In this document: one piece after another, positions 7,156 through 15,173 of the stretch
Position numbering within the stretch: the first letter of the stretch is position 1
Layout of the letters: each line of letters opens with the position of its first letter
Assembly (NCBI GenBank): GCA_030824805.1
Contig: JAPJRC010000039.1
Location: forward strand, 1-22,193
Length of the DNA: 22,193 nucleotides
Reading direction: 5' to 3'
DNA from: Micavibrio sp.
GTDB lineage: Bacteria > Pseudomonadota > Alphaproteobacteria > Micavibrionales > Micavibrionaceae
Program-made: the position numbers and the translations under genes
The notes under the pieces: model-generated
The model's database searches: none
What the model was told of the DNA's origin: nothing
Seen by the model: only the letters and a program-made list of their open reading frames with translations

Positions 7156-7710
7156 TTATTCCTTATTCTCTTGCTGTACGCAGGGTGTTTCCATGGAGCT
7201 TACACAGTCTAGATCGTCTTTACCGGAAACTGGTTTATTGATTTTGTCGGATAAGCTGAAAAAGCTTCCATCGAGGCTTCCACGCGCGCCGCAATAAAAA
7301 CTGCAATCGGCGTCTTCAGGAACCGTGAAAACGATGGCTTCGCCTTCGATGCTGATTATGAGTTTGCAAGAAGGGTTTTCATCCTTGCTTTCGAAGAGCC
7401 AGCCTTTTCCATGCTTAACGGCGTGACCTTCGATACCGCAGCTATGACCGTTGAAAAACGATAGCGCTGCTGCGAAATCGATGTCGCCGTTATCGTTTTG
7501 ATATATGCCTAAAAGGTTCTCGCCTTCGTACGGATCAACGCAAAGATCGTTCAAGAGTTTATGAGGCGGGTTGCACTCATTGTCCTTTACATCCTGTGCG
7601 AATGTGCCGTTTTCAAAGGTGTTTCTATATATACCCGTAATAGATTTTTCCACGCAGGCAGAAAGCCCGGCGATGCAAAGCAACAAACCTAGGCAACAAA
7701 AAAACCTCAT
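7156..7710 (-). CDS. Small cysteine-rich lipoprotein, function unknown
   Basis: This 184-residue protein has a clear lipoprotein signal: a short hydrophobic stretch ending in LSAC with lipidated Cys19. The +2 residue is Val, so there is no Asp retention signal and outer-membrane sorting is expected. The mature part holds eight further cysteines (46, 57, 91, 115, 136, 140, 169, 177), an even number that would suit four disulfides in the periplasm. I do not recognise the family. Its ATG overlaps the trxB stop (ATGA), and lysR starts 4 nt after its stop, so it is translated as part of that operon. Sitting between thioredoxin reductase and an LsrB-like regulator, it may have a role in thiol stress or envelope sensing; this is inference only. 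Confidence 0.8.
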   Translation of the reverse strand: MRFFCCLGLLLCIAGLSACVEKSITGIYRNTFENGTFAQDVKDNECNPPHKLLNDLCVDPYEGENLLGIYQNDNGDIDFAAALSFFNGHSCGIEGHAVKHGKGWLFESKDENPSCKLIISIEGEAIVFTVPEDADCSFYCGARGSLDGSFFSLSDKINKPVSGKDDLDCVSSMETPCVQQENKE

Positions 7711-8693
7711 TCAGCGGCCTGTCGCGCTTCGTGCTGGGATTCCAATGCGGTGATGTAGCGATCGGCTTCGAGCGCGGCCATGCATCCCATCCCGGCGGCG
7801 GTTACCGCCTGACGGTATACTTTGTCTTTAACATCGCCGGCTGCGTATACGCCCGGAATGTTTGTGGCTGTGGAATCCGGCGCGGTGATGACATAGCCTT
7901 CAGCATCAAGTTCCAACTTGCCTTTTACAAGTTCGGTTGCCGGATCGTGCCCGATGGCAACGAACATGCCGTCAACTTTGAGCTCTCGGGTAGAACCGTT
8001 CGTTGTGTCTTTCAGAACAAGACCTGTAACGCCGGGCATTTCGCCTTCACCGGGCTTGATGCCTTTGACTTCTTCGACGGCAGCGTTCCAGATGATCTCC
8101 ACATTTTCTTTTGCGAACAGGCGTTCCTGCGCAATTTTTTCCGCGCGCAGTTTGTCGCGGCGGTGGATGAGCGTAACCTTCTTGCAGATGTTGGCAAGGA
8201 AGAGGGCCTCCTCGACAGCAGAGTTGCCGCCGCCGACAACGGCGACTTCTTTGTTCTTGAAGAAGAAGCCATCGCATGTGGCGCAGGCGGATACGCCCAT
8301 GTTGCGGAATGTCTTTTCACTTTCCAGACCAAGCCAGCGGGCTTTTGCGCCTGTGCAAAGGATGATCGTGTCTGCTGTAAACGATTTGCCGCTGTCGCAC
8401 TTCGCAACGAGCGGACGTTTGGTAAGATCGAGATCCGTTACGAGATCGTAGATCATTTCCGTGCCGACATGCTTGGCTTGCGCCTGCATCTGTTCGACAA
8501 GCCAAGGGCCCTGGATAGGGTCTGCAAAGCCAGGATAATTTTCAACATCCGTGGTGATGGTTAATTGTCCGCCAGGTTCGAGCCCCAGCACCTGAACAGG
8601 TTTCAGGTTCGCACGGGCGGCGTAAATTGCGGCCGTGTATCCTGCAGGACCAGAACCAATGATGAGGACCTTTGTATGCTGTGTTTCAGCCAT
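7707..8693 (-). CDS. trxB: Thioredoxin-disulfide reductase
   Basis: This 328-residue flavoenzyme passes electrons from NADPH to thioredoxin in the cytoplasm. The FAD-binding GSGPAG is at residues 13-18, the redox-active pair is Cys137 and Cys140 in CATCDG, the NADPH-binding GGGNSA is at 154-159 with HRRDKLRA after it, and the second FAD motif GVYAAGDV lies near residue 286. All motifs are intact and the length is normal for low-molecular-weight TrxR. The ATG at 8693 has GAGAG just upstream. The gene heads an operon with the cysteine-rich lipoprotein (4-nt overlap) and lysR. A sigma70-like promoter lies 28 nt before the start. Confidence 0.97.
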   Translation of the reverse strand: MAETQHTKVLIIGSGPAGYTAAIYAARANLKPVQVLGLEPGGQLTITTDVENYPGFADPIQGPWLVEQMQAQAKHVGTEMIYDLVTDLDLTKRPLVAKCDSGKSFTADTIILCTGAKARWLGLESEKTFRNMGVSACATCDGFFFKNKEVAVVGGGNSAVEEALFLANICKKVTLIHRRDKLRAEKIAQERLFAKENVEIIWNAAVEEVKGIKPGEGEMPGVTGLVLKDTTNGSTRELKVDGMFVAIGHDPATELVKGKLELDAEGYVITAPDSTATNIPGVYAAGDVKDKVYRQAVTAAGMGCMAALEADRYITALESQHEARQAAE

Positions 8694-8720
8694 TTCTACT
8701 CTCTATTTATATGTCCTTGA

Positions 8721-8749
8721 GTAATATAGAGCGGTGCCGCTTGGGTAAA
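8721..8749 (-). promoter_or_regulatory. Candidate promoter of the trxB operon
   Basis: On the minus strand TTTACC (8749-8744) and TATTAC (8726-8721) are 17 nt apart, each with four of six consensus bases. The spacer contains the small palindrome GCGGCACCGC (8731-8740), a possible regulator site. It lies in the 80-bp gap between the ELM1-like gene and trxB. Confidence 0.4.
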
Positions 8750-8773
8750 GAGGGTTTTAGGAGGTTTTCCCCA

Positions 8774-9709
8774 TTAGGAAATGCTGATGCGGCGCAGGAT
8801 TTCTGCGGCAATAAGGGCGGAATCCCGCAACGGTTCATAGGTCCAGTGCTCTACAAACCCCATAAACGGGCGAATGGCTCCGTGGTCGCGCAAATGCTGG
8901 TGGAATTTGTCAAAACGCATGCTTCCGCCGTCCATGGGGATCATATAAACGGGTTTCCCGGTCGTTGCCGCGTCCCCAAGCATGGAGACACTGTCCGCAG
9001 TTACCAGAATCGCGTCTCCCCATGCCAGCATGCCGAAATAGGGGTTTTCACCGTTGCCGTCCCAAAAGTGATGGGGGCGTCCACCCAGCCCCTTGAGAAA
9101 CGCGTTTTTCTGTTCTTCCGACGTGCGTCGTGAGGCGGTGATCATCAGGCTGCCCGGCAATTGGGAAAGCTGGCTGCCCAGTCTTTCCATGCCGTCCTCG
9201 CTCATGGTGTGGGCTTTGGAATTGCCGCCAATCATAACGGCGATATGGGGAGAGGGCATCATGGCGAACAATGGCGCAAAATCGTTGCGTGCCTTGGTAA
9301 GTTTCATATCAGTCACGCGGTTTGGGGCCGCGTGCGTCACTATAACGTTGGGGCCGCGCGTGGGATCGTGGAAAGGTACTGCTACCAGATCGAAATGTTT
9401 GGGAGAAATCCTTGGGTCCTGAATTTGAACCGTAAAGGTTTTGCCGCCGCTCTTGCGCTTTATATACCTGCTGGCGGCGATACTTTTGCGGCCTGAGGCC
9501 AGAAGCAAATCCGGCCATGGTTCCTGCAATTCCGGTTCGAAGATGCCAGCGCATTCAAAACCCAGATAGGGGGATAAAATCTTCCATGGCCCACGCAGCT
9601 GTATACGTTTCACAACGGGCTCTACACCCAGTGCTTCCGCCACACCAAGACATTGATTTTCCGTGCCTGCTATGCCTTCTGTGATGACCCAGCATTGCAA
9701 GGTTTTCAT
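8774..9709 (-). CDS. ELM1-like protein (mitochondrial fission ELM1 family, GT-B-like fold)
   Basis: This 311-residue protein matches the ELM1/DUF1022 family (PF06258). Family features are the N-terminal CWVITEGIAGTENQCLGVAE, LASGRKSI, QIQDPRISPKHFDLV, HAAPNRVT, MIGGNSKAHT, and the C-terminal ADSVSMLGDAATTGKPVYMIP, which resembles the donor-binding half of GT-B glycosyltransferases. Plant ELM1 recruits the mitochondrial fission dynamin; the bacterial role is unknown, with an envelope-sugar role suggested by the fold. ATG 9709 is chosen because GAG lies 7 nt before it and the family begins there; ATG 9721 and TTG 9778 are in-frame alternatives. It is divergent from the Lrp-type gene and upstream of trxB on the same strand. 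Confidence 0.83.
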   Translation of the reverse strand: MKTLQCWVITEGIAGTENQCLGVAEALGVEPVVKRIQLRGPWKILSPYLGFECAGIFEPELQEPWPDLLLASGRKSIAASRYIKRKSGGKTFTVQIQDPRISPKHFDLVAVPFHDPTRGPNVIVTHAAPNRVTDMKLTKARNDFAPLFAMMPSPHIAVMIGGNSKAHTMSEDGMERLGSQLSQLPGSLMITASRRTSEEQKNAFLKGLGGRPHHFWDGNGENPYFGMLAWGDAILVTADSVSMLGDAATTGKPVYMIPMDGGSMRFDKFHQHLRDHGAIRPFMGFVEHWTYEPLRDSALIAAEILRRISIS

Positions 9710-9852
9710 GTTGACACTCATGCAGATATCAATATCTTCCCGCCCGAAACAAAACCACTTGTAATTATCATCCCGCAACTTTATATCAACCTAGCCTTAT
9801 AACACAGCAATGAATTTGCGTGTTTTTGTAACGAATTAACAAAAGTGAACCA

Positions 9853-10329
9853 ATGCGCCGTATCAAGCTCGATAAAATAGACAAAAAAATCCTAAAAGAC
9901 CTACAGGCGGATGGCCGCATCACTAACGTTGAGCTGGCAAAACGCGCGGGTATCTCCGCGCCGCCTTGTCTGCGCCGCGTACGTTCCTTGGAAGAATCGG
10001 GGTTTATCAAGGGATACCACGCCCGTATCGAGCCTCAATCCATGGGATACGGCATCACGGTGTTCGCGCTTGTACGCCTGACATCGCAGGCCGAAAGCGA
10101 TTTGAAACAGTTCGAGGATACCTGCCGTTCCTGGCCGCTGGTGCGTGAATGTCACATGCTTTCCGGGGAAGTAGACTTCATGCTTCGTATCGTTGCCAAG
10201 GACTGGGATTCCTATCAACGCTTCCTCACAGAAAACCTGACATCCGCACCGAATGTTACATCGGTTAAAACAATGCCGCTGGTTCGCACCGCCAAAGAAG
10301 AACCGGGCGTGCCAATCGAGGTTGAATAA
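9853..10329 (+). CDS. Lrp/AsnC-family transcriptional regulator
   Basis: This 158-residue protein has an N-terminal HTH (residues 4-60, including NVELAKRAGISAPPCLRRVR) and a C-terminal RAM/AsnC ligand-binding domain (about 70-150) with GEVDFMLRIVAKDWDSY. Such proteins form octamers and sense amino acids. The ATG has only a weak ribosome-binding site (AAAGTGAA). It is divergent from the ELM1-like gene and 27 nt before panD. A lrp gene close to trxB and a LysR gene is also seen in Sinorhizobium. Its ligand and targets cannot be told; control of the divergent promoter region or of panD is possible. Confidence 0.92.
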   Translation: MRRIKLDKIDKKILKDLQADGRITNVELAKRAGISAPPCLRRVRSLEESGFIKGYHARIEPQSMGYGITVFALVRLTSQAESDLKQFEDTCRSWPLVRECHMLSGEVDFMLRIVAKDWDSYQRFLTENLTSAPNVTSVKTMPLVRTAKEEPGVPIEVE

Positions 10330-10356
10330 GTCTTATTTCGGGATAGGTTTTTTGCC

Positions 10357-10737
10357 ATGAATATTACAATGCTGAAATCCAAAATCCACCGTGCCACGGT
10401 GACACAGTGCGAACTGCATTATGAAGGTTCGCTCACGATCGATGCCGATTTGCTGGATGTCAGCGGTATTCTGGCGCATGAACAAATAGACGTGCTCAAT
10501 ATCAATTCCGGCGCGCGTTTTACGACCTATGCGATTGAAGGCAAGCGTGGTTCCGGCATTATCGGAGTCAATGGCGCCGCCGCGCGCCTTTGCCAGAATG
10601 GTGATATGATTATTATATGCGCCTACGGCCATATGGATGCACAGGAAGCCAAAAGCTTCAAGCCAACTGTTGTGTTTGTCGATAGCGACAACAAGCATGC
10701 GGTGCCAATCAAGGCAGCGCACACTGCAGCGGTTTAA
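10357..10737 (+). CDS. panD: Aspartate 1-decarboxylase (pyruvoyl-dependent)
   Basis: This 126-residue proenzyme makes beta-alanine from aspartate for pantothenate and coenzyme A synthesis. The self-cleavage site Gly24-Ser25 is intact in HYEGSLTID; Ser25 becomes the pyruvoyl group. Lys9, Arg54, Thr57 and Tyr58, which position substrate and cleavage site, are all present, as is the INGAAA-like VNGAAARL. Length is normal. A GGGATAGG sequence lies about 10 nt before the ATG. It follows the Lrp-type regulator by 27 nt, probably on one transcript, and converges on greA with only 9 nt between the stops. No panBC genes are near. Confidence 0.95.
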   Translation: MNITMLKSKIHRATVTQCELHYEGSLTIDADLLDVSGILAHEQIDVLNINSGARFTTYAIEGKRGSGIIGVNGAAARLCQNGDMIIICAYGHMDAQEAKSFKPTVVFVDSDNKHAVPIKAAHTAAV

Positions 10738-10746
10738 TTTCCCGTT

Positions 10747-11220
10747 TTATACGTAGATAACTTCAATGATCTCATACGAGGTTGCGCCTTTCGGCGTTCT
10801 GATCTCGACCGTGTCACCCATAGATTTGCCAATCAGTCCGCGCGCAATGGGGGAAGTGATGGAAATGCGGCCCTCATCGGCATTGGATTCATATTCACCG
10901 ACAATTTTCAGACGGCGTTCGTTGTCGTCTTCATCCGCGATAACAACCGTTGCACCGAATTTGATAGTCTTTTGGCCCGCGAATTGCGCAGGGTCGATAA
11001 TATCTGCCGAACCGATAACGGCTTCGAGTTCTTTGATGCGGCCTTCGTTGTGGCTTTGCTGTTCTTTGGCGGCACTATATTCGGCATTTTCCGACAGGTC
11101 GCCATGCGCGCGTGCTTCGGCAATGGCAGCGATGATCTGTGGGCGCGTTTCAGAAATGCGCAGGCGCAGCTCTTTCTCAAGTGCCTCTACACCGGGGCGG
11201 GTCATCGGAATTTTGTCCAT
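10747..11220 (-). CDS. greA: Transcription elongation factor GreA
   Basis: This 157-residue protein enters the RNA polymerase secondary channel and triggers cleavage of backtracked RNA. The N-terminal coiled coil (1-75) carries the acidic tip Asp41 and Glu44 in HGDLSENAEY, and the C-terminal FKBP-like domain ends in TPKGATSYEIIEV. Length is normal. The transcript seems to begin at a promoter 11306-11278, with a terminator-like hairpin at the very start of the leader (see separate entries), suggesting attenuation. A greA gene near carB-carA is a conserved order in many alphaproteobacteria; here an EF-hand gene lies between. Confidence 0.97.
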   Translation of the reverse strand: MDKIPMTRPGVEALEKELRLRISETRPQIIAAIAEARAHGDLSENAEYSAAKEQQSHNEGRIKELEAVIGSADIIDPAQFAGQKTIKFGATVVIADEDDNERRLKIVGEYESNADEGRISITSPIARGLIGKSMGDTVEIRTPKGATSYEIIEVIYV

Positions 11221-11240
11221 AGTGGTTTACCTTGTCGTTT

Positions 11241-11270
11241 ACAAAAGAAAATCCGCCAAAGTGCGGCGGA
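11241..11270 (-). terminator. Terminator-like hairpin in the greA leader (possible attenuator)
   Basis: On the minus strand TCCGCC (11270-11265) pairs with GGCGGA (11257-11252) over 7 nt, then TTTTCTTTT. It lies between a good promoter and the greA ATG, about 30 nt before the start codon. It could terminate upstream read-through or act as an attenuator on greA itself. Confidence 0.6.
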
Positions 11271-11277
11271 CAAATTA

Positions 11278-11306
11278 AGCCTAGTGGTTGGTGCCGTGTG
11301 CGTCAA
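11278..11306 (-). promoter_or_regulatory. Candidate greA promoter
   Basis: On the minus strand TTGACG (11306-11301) and TAGGCT (11283-11278) are exactly 17 nt apart. The -35 matches five of six bases, the -10 only three. The predicted start near 11271 is one base before the leader hairpin. Confidence 0.45.
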
Positions 11307-11340
11307 GAGTGCTATCAAGACGATCAAGGTTACGTTAAAT

Positions 11341-11369
11341 AAAGCCAAACCCCGGCCGAAGGGCCGGGG
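11341..11369 (-). terminator. Terminator of the EF-hand gene
   Basis: On the minus strand CCCCGGCC (11369-11362) pairs with GGCCGGGG (11357-11350) over a CUUC loop, followed by TTTGGCTTT. The 8-bp GC stem is strong and the U tract is broken. It lies about 30 nt after the EF-hand stop. Confidence 0.65.
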
Positions 11370-11400
11370 TCTGTCATATCCCTAGGCAGGATTCTTGATA

Positions 11401-11763
11401 TTACGGGTTTTTGCCGCTTTTGTTAAAGTTGTAGTTCGTCATGGACGGACCAGCAGCAACTTTTGCAGGGCCAGATTTGCTGAATACACGGTATTCTTCA
11501 ATCGTCAGCAAATCGTCATTGTTCGTGTCGTTGGTTTTGAACATTTCATATTCGTTTTCAAGCAGAGCATAAGCCTGAAACTCGTTAAAATTAATCGCGC
11601 CATCGCCGGATTTGTCGATTTTCTGGAATTCAGCGTCGCGATCGCTGTATGTGGTCGTCGTTTCAACATAGCCGACAACCTGTTTCACTTCACGGGCGAA
11701 GGAAGGGGCGGCTGCTGTGATGGCGATTGCGGCAACGCCAAGGCCGAGCATAAGTTTTTTCAT
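11401..11763 (-). CDS. Exported EF-hand calcium-binding protein
   Basis: This 120-residue protein has a Sec signal peptide (KK, hydrophobic core, cleavage after SFA, residue 23). Two canonical 12-residue EF-hand loops follow: Asp50-Glu61 (DKSGDGAINFNE) and Asp79-Glu90 (DTNNDDLLTIEE), with oxygen ligands at 1, 3, 5, 9 and 12 of each. It should bind calcium in the periplasm or outside; there is no enzyme domain. AGGAGA lies 7 nt before the ATG, a strong site, directly after a long stem-loop in the leader. It is a single-gene unit between greA and carB, with its own terminator downstream. The biological role is unknown; buffering, sensing or a structural role are all possible. Confidence 0.85.
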   Translation of the reverse strand: MKKLMLGLGVAAIAITAAAPSFAREVKQVVGYVETTTTYSDRDAEFQKIDKSGDGAINFNEFQAYALLENEYEMFKTNDTNNDDLLTIEEYRVFSKSGPAKVAAGPSMTNYNFNKSGKNP

Positions 11764-11774
11764 GGTATATCTCC

Positions 11775-11814
11775 TGTCGTTTTAAAGGACTAATCTATGC
11801 ATGTCCTAACGACA
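11775..11814 (-). promoter_or_regulatory. Long stem-loop in the EF-hand gene leader
   Basis: On the minus strand TGTCGTT-AGGAC (11814-11803) pairs with GTCCT and AACGACA (11790-11786, 11781-11775), a 12-bp stem with a 4-nt bulge and a 12-nt loop. The stem ends where the Shine-Dalgarno AGGAG begins, so it could govern ribosome access or protect the mRNA 5' end. Confidence 0.5.
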
Positions 11815-11817
11815 GAA

Positions 11818-11838
11818 GCGGCGGATTGGTTCCGCCGC
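11818..11838 (-). terminator. GC-rich hairpin after carB, weak terminator candidate
   Basis: On the minus strand GCGGCGGA and TCCGCCGC pair perfectly over a 5-nt loop, 30 nt past the carB stop. What follows is TTCTGTCGTT, a poor U tract, so it may be a weak terminator or a 3'-end stabilising stem for the car operon. Confidence 0.45.
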
Positions 11839-11867
11839 CGCTTTAAAAGCTTAAAAAAGTAAGGCTT

Positions 11868-14800
11868 TTAGCCGTTTGCCACGTTTAACGAATCATCTTC
11901 GGTATCGCGGAAATAATCCTGGATGGGTTTGATGTCCATATCGCGGCTCTTCATGGCCTGAATTGCCTGAACCCCTGCGCGTGCCGCGGTAAGTAGCGTG
12001 TAGTAGGGGATTTTATAGGCTACAGCCATGCGGCGGATGCTGATCGAATCCGTAAGCGCTTGCGCGCCTTTGGTGGTGGTGTTGATCATGAAATCGATAT
12101 CGCCGTTGATGATAGAGTCGACGATATGCGGCTGTCCTTCCATCACCTTGTTGACGCGTGTGACATCAAGACCGGATTCTTTCAATAATTTTGCAGTGCC
12201 GCCTGTGGCGACAAGTTTGAAACCAAGTTCCGACAGCTCGCGTGCGATCGGGATCAGTTTTTCCTTATCGCTGTCTTTAACAGACAGGAACACCGTTCCC
12301 TCCGTGGGCAGCATCGTGCCGGCGGCAATCTGCGATTTTGCAAAAGCCTGTGCGACATCTTTGTCTAAACCCATGACTTCACCTGTTGATTTCATTTCCG
12401 GACCGAGAAGTACGTCGGTGCCAGGGAAACGATTGAACGGGAACACCGGGGCTTTAACCGCCGTATGATCCATAGACATGCCTGTCAGTTGTTCGGAGAA
12501 ATTGGACAACGGTTCGCCTGCCATGATGCGTGCCGCAATCTTGGCTACCGGAACGCCCGTGGCTTTTGCAACAAACGGAACGGTGCGTGAAGCGCGCGGA
12601 TTTACTTCCAGTATGAAGATATCGTATTCACCCGTCGATTTGTTGCGTTTGAGCGCGAACTGCACGTTCATCAGGCCTTTTACCTTCAAGGCCTTTGCAA
12701 GTTTTATCGCTTGCTGCTCCAGTTCTTTCACTGTTTTGAAAGGCAGGGAATGGGGCGGCAGCACGCAGGCGGAGTCACCGGAGTGAACGCCAGCTTCTTC
12801 GATGTGCTCCATGATGCCCGCAATGTAAACATCTTTACCATCCGACAATGCATCAACGTCTATCTCGAGCGCGCCTTTCAGGTAGCGGTCCAGTAGAACC
12901 GGATTCTTCCCTGAAACCTGCAATGCGCGGGACATATAGTTTTTCATCTCGTCCAGCGTTTGCACGATTTCCATACCCTGACCGCCGAGAACATAAGATG
13001 GGCGGATGACGAGCGGGAAGCCGAGCTGCTCGGCCTTTTCAAGCGCTTCTTCTTCGGAAGAACAAAGCGCGTTGTCCGGCTGACGCAGTTTCAACTTGTG
13101 CAGCAGTTTTTGGAAACGCTCGCGATCTTCGGCAAGGTCTATGGAGTCGATATCAGTGCCGAGTACAGTAATCCCGGCGGCTTCGAGATCGTGTGAAAGG
13201 CGCAGCGGTGTTTGCCCGCCGAGCTGGACGATTACACCATGCACTTTGCCGTTGGTTTCTTCCTTGCGGATAATTGCAATAACGTCTTCTGTTGTGAGAG
13301 GCTCGAAGTAAAGACGGTCGGATGTGTCGTAATCGGTCGACACAGTCTCCGGATTGCAGTTGATCATGATGGTTTCATAACCTGCTTCTTTCAGCGCATA
13401 ACAGGCGTGGACACAACAATAATCGAATTCAATGCCTTGGCCGATACGGTTCGGGCCGCCGCCGAGGATAACAACTTTCTTTTTATCGCTGGGGTCGGAT
13501 TCGCATTCGGCCGGCGCAAGCCCGTTGCCTTCATATGCCGAATACATATATGGCGTTGCGGACGGGATTTCGCCAGCGCATGTATCGATGCGCTTGAACA
13601 CCGGATTGATATTGTGTTTTTGACGCGCCTTCGTGACGGATTTTTCTTCAACGCCGACGAGTTTTGCGAGGCGGGAGTCAGAGAAGCCCAGTTTCTTAAT
13701 CGCCATCCAGCCTTCGGCATCAACCGGAAGGCCTTTTTCTTTAATGGCCTTTTCCTTATCCACGATATTCTTGATGCGTTTCAGGAACCACTTGTCGATT
13801 TTGCAGGTCTCGTAGATTTCATCCACGGTAAAGCCGTGGCGCATTGCCTGTGCGACATACAAAAGGCGGCGCGGCGCCGGATTGGAAATCGCGGCGCGGA
13901 TCTGGTCATGGTCTGGAACATCATTGTCGCCGATTTTGATATCGTTGAAACCATTCAGGCCGTCTTCCAAGGAACGCAATGCCTTTTGCATGGCTTCTTC
14001 AAAATTGCGGCCCATTGCCATGGCTTCGCCAACGGATTTCATCGATGTGCCAAGCGTGCGTTTCGTGCCCTTGAATTTGTCGAAGTTGAAACGCGGGATT
14101 TTCACGACCACATAATCAATCGTGGGCTCAAAAGATGCAGGCGTTTTGCCGCCCGTAATGTCGTTGCCGAGTTCGTCAAGCGTATAACCAACGGCAAGTT
14201 TTGCGGCGATCTTCGCGATAGGGAAACCCGTCGCTTTGGATGCGAGGGCGGAGGAACGCGACACACGCGGGTTCATTTCAATGACGATGAGGCGGCCTGT
14301 TTCAGGATGGACTGCGAACTGTACGTTCGAGCCGCCTGTTTCAACGCCGATACCACGCAGAACCTTGATCGAGGCGTTGCGCATGATCTGGTATTCTTTG
14401 TCGGTGAGCGTTAATGCAGGCGCAACCGTGATAGAGTCGCCTGTGTGAACGCCCATCGGATCTATGTTCTCAATAGAGCAAACAATGATGGCGTTGTCGT
14501 TTTTGTCGCGCACCACTTCCATCTCGTATTCTTTCCAGCCGAGCAGGGATTCCTCGACCAGGATTTGCGAGATCGGAGAAGCGTCTAGGCCTTCCTTGGT
14601 GATTTGCTCGTATTGTTCTTTGTTGTAAGCGATACCGCCGCCCGTGCCACCCAGCGTGAAAGCAGGACGGATAATGGCAGGCAGGCCGATAATGGCGAGT
14701 GCCGCGCGCGCTTCTTCCATATTGTGGGCGAGTTCGGATTTGGCGGATTCCAGACCCAATTCATCCATGCAGCGTTTGAACAGGTCGCGGTCTTCCGCTT

Positions 14801-15173
14801 TGGCAATCGCTTCGCGGTTTGCGCCGATCAATTCGATACCGAGCCGATCCAGCGTACCGTTTTCCGCCAGTGCAAGCGCTGTGTTGAGCGCTGTCTGTCC
14901 GCCCATCGTGGGGAGCAGCGCATCTGGTTTTTCTTTTTCAAGAATTTTTGCAACGATCGCGGGTGTGATCGGCTCGATGTACGTTGCATCCGCCATCGCA
15001 GGATCGGTCATGATGGTGGCGGGGTTGGAGTTCACAAGAATGACGCGGTAGCCTTCTTCCTTCAGGGCCTTACACGCCTGCGTGCCCGAGTAATCGAATT
15101 CGCACGCCTGGCCGATGATGATCGGGCCTGCGCCGATGATGCAGATGGATTTTATGTCGGTACGTTTAGGCAT
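11868..15173 (-). CDS. carB: Carbamoyl-phosphate synthase large subunit
   Basis: This 1101-residue subunit makes carbamoyl phosphate from bicarbonate, ammonia delivered by CarA, and two ATP, for pyrimidine and arginine synthesis. Two homologous ATP-grasp halves are seen, starting with IIGAGPIIIGQACEFDYSG (residue 12) and ILGGGPNRIGQGIEFDY (residue 569), each with a later EMNPR or EVNPRASR motif. The C-terminal MGS-like allosteric domain contains ATGGTAKLLKESG near residue 985. ATG 15173 (MPKRTD) is chosen: AAGAAGAG lies 6 nt before it and family homology begins there; the frame stays open further upstream, but that part is out-of-frame overlap with the carbonic anhydrase gene. It overlaps that gene's stop by 8 nt and is last in a four-gene operon. 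E. coli CarB has 1073 residues, so length is normal. Confidence 0.97.
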   Translation of the reverse strand: MPKRTDIKSICIIGAGPIIIGQACEFDYSGTQACKALKEEGYRVILVNSNPATIMTDPAMADATYIEPITPAIVAKILEKEKPDALLPTMGGQTALNTALALAENGTLDRLGIELIGANREAIAKAEDRDLFKRCMDELGLESAKSELAHNMEEARAALAIIGLPAIIRPAFTLGGTGGGIAYNKEQYEQITKEGLDASPISQILVEESLLGWKEYEMEVVRDKNDNAIIVCSIENIDPMGVHTGDSITVAPALTLTDKEYQIMRNASIKVLRGIGVETGGSNVQFAVHPETGRLIVIEMNPRVSRSSALASKATGFPIAKIAAKLAVGYTLDELGNDITGGKTPASFEPTIDYVVVKIPRFNFDKFKGTKRTLGTSMKSVGEAMAMGRNFEEAMQKALRSLEDGLNGFNDIKIGDNDVPDHDQIRAAISNPAPRRLLYVAQAMRHGFTVDEIYETCKIDKWFLKRIKNIVDKEKAIKEKGLPVDAEGWMAIKKLGFSDSRLAKLVGVEEKSVTKARQKHNINPVFKRIDTCAGEIPSATPYMYSAYEGNGLAPAECESDPSDKKKVVILGGGPNRIGQGIEFDYCCVHACYALKEAGYETIMINCNPETVSTDYDTSDRLYFEPLTTEDVIAIIRKEETNGKVHGVIVQLGGQTPLRLSHDLEAAGITVLGTDIDSIDLAEDRERFQKLLHKLKLRQPDNALCSSEEEALEKAEQLGFPLVIRPSYVLGGQGMEIVQTLDEMKNYMSRALQVSGKNPVLLDRYLKGALEIDVDALSDGKDVYIAGIMEHIEEAGVHSGDSACVLPPHSLPFKTVKELEQQAIKLAKALKVKGLMNVQFALKRNKSTGEYDIFILEVNPRASRTVPFVAKATGVPVAKIAARIMAGEPLSNFSEQLTGMSMDHTAVKAPVFPFNRFPGTDVLLGPEMKSTGEVMGLDKDVAQAFAKSQIAAGTMLPTEGTVFLSVKDSDKEKLIPIARELSELGFKLVATGGTAKLLKESGLDVTRVNKVMEGQPHIVDSIINGDIDFMINTTTKGAQALTDSISIRRMAVAYKIPYYTLLTAARAGVQAIQAMKSRDMDIKPIQDYFRDTEDDSLNVANG

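Noticed and set aside
7731..8564. A 277-residue open frame on the plus strand
   Set aside because: It is antisense to trxB and has shadow-type composition.
13212..14414. A 400-residue open frame on the plus strand
   Set aside because: It lies wholly opposite carB, whose protein is fully conserved over this stretch; the antisense product is rich in Cys, His and Phe with no known domain.
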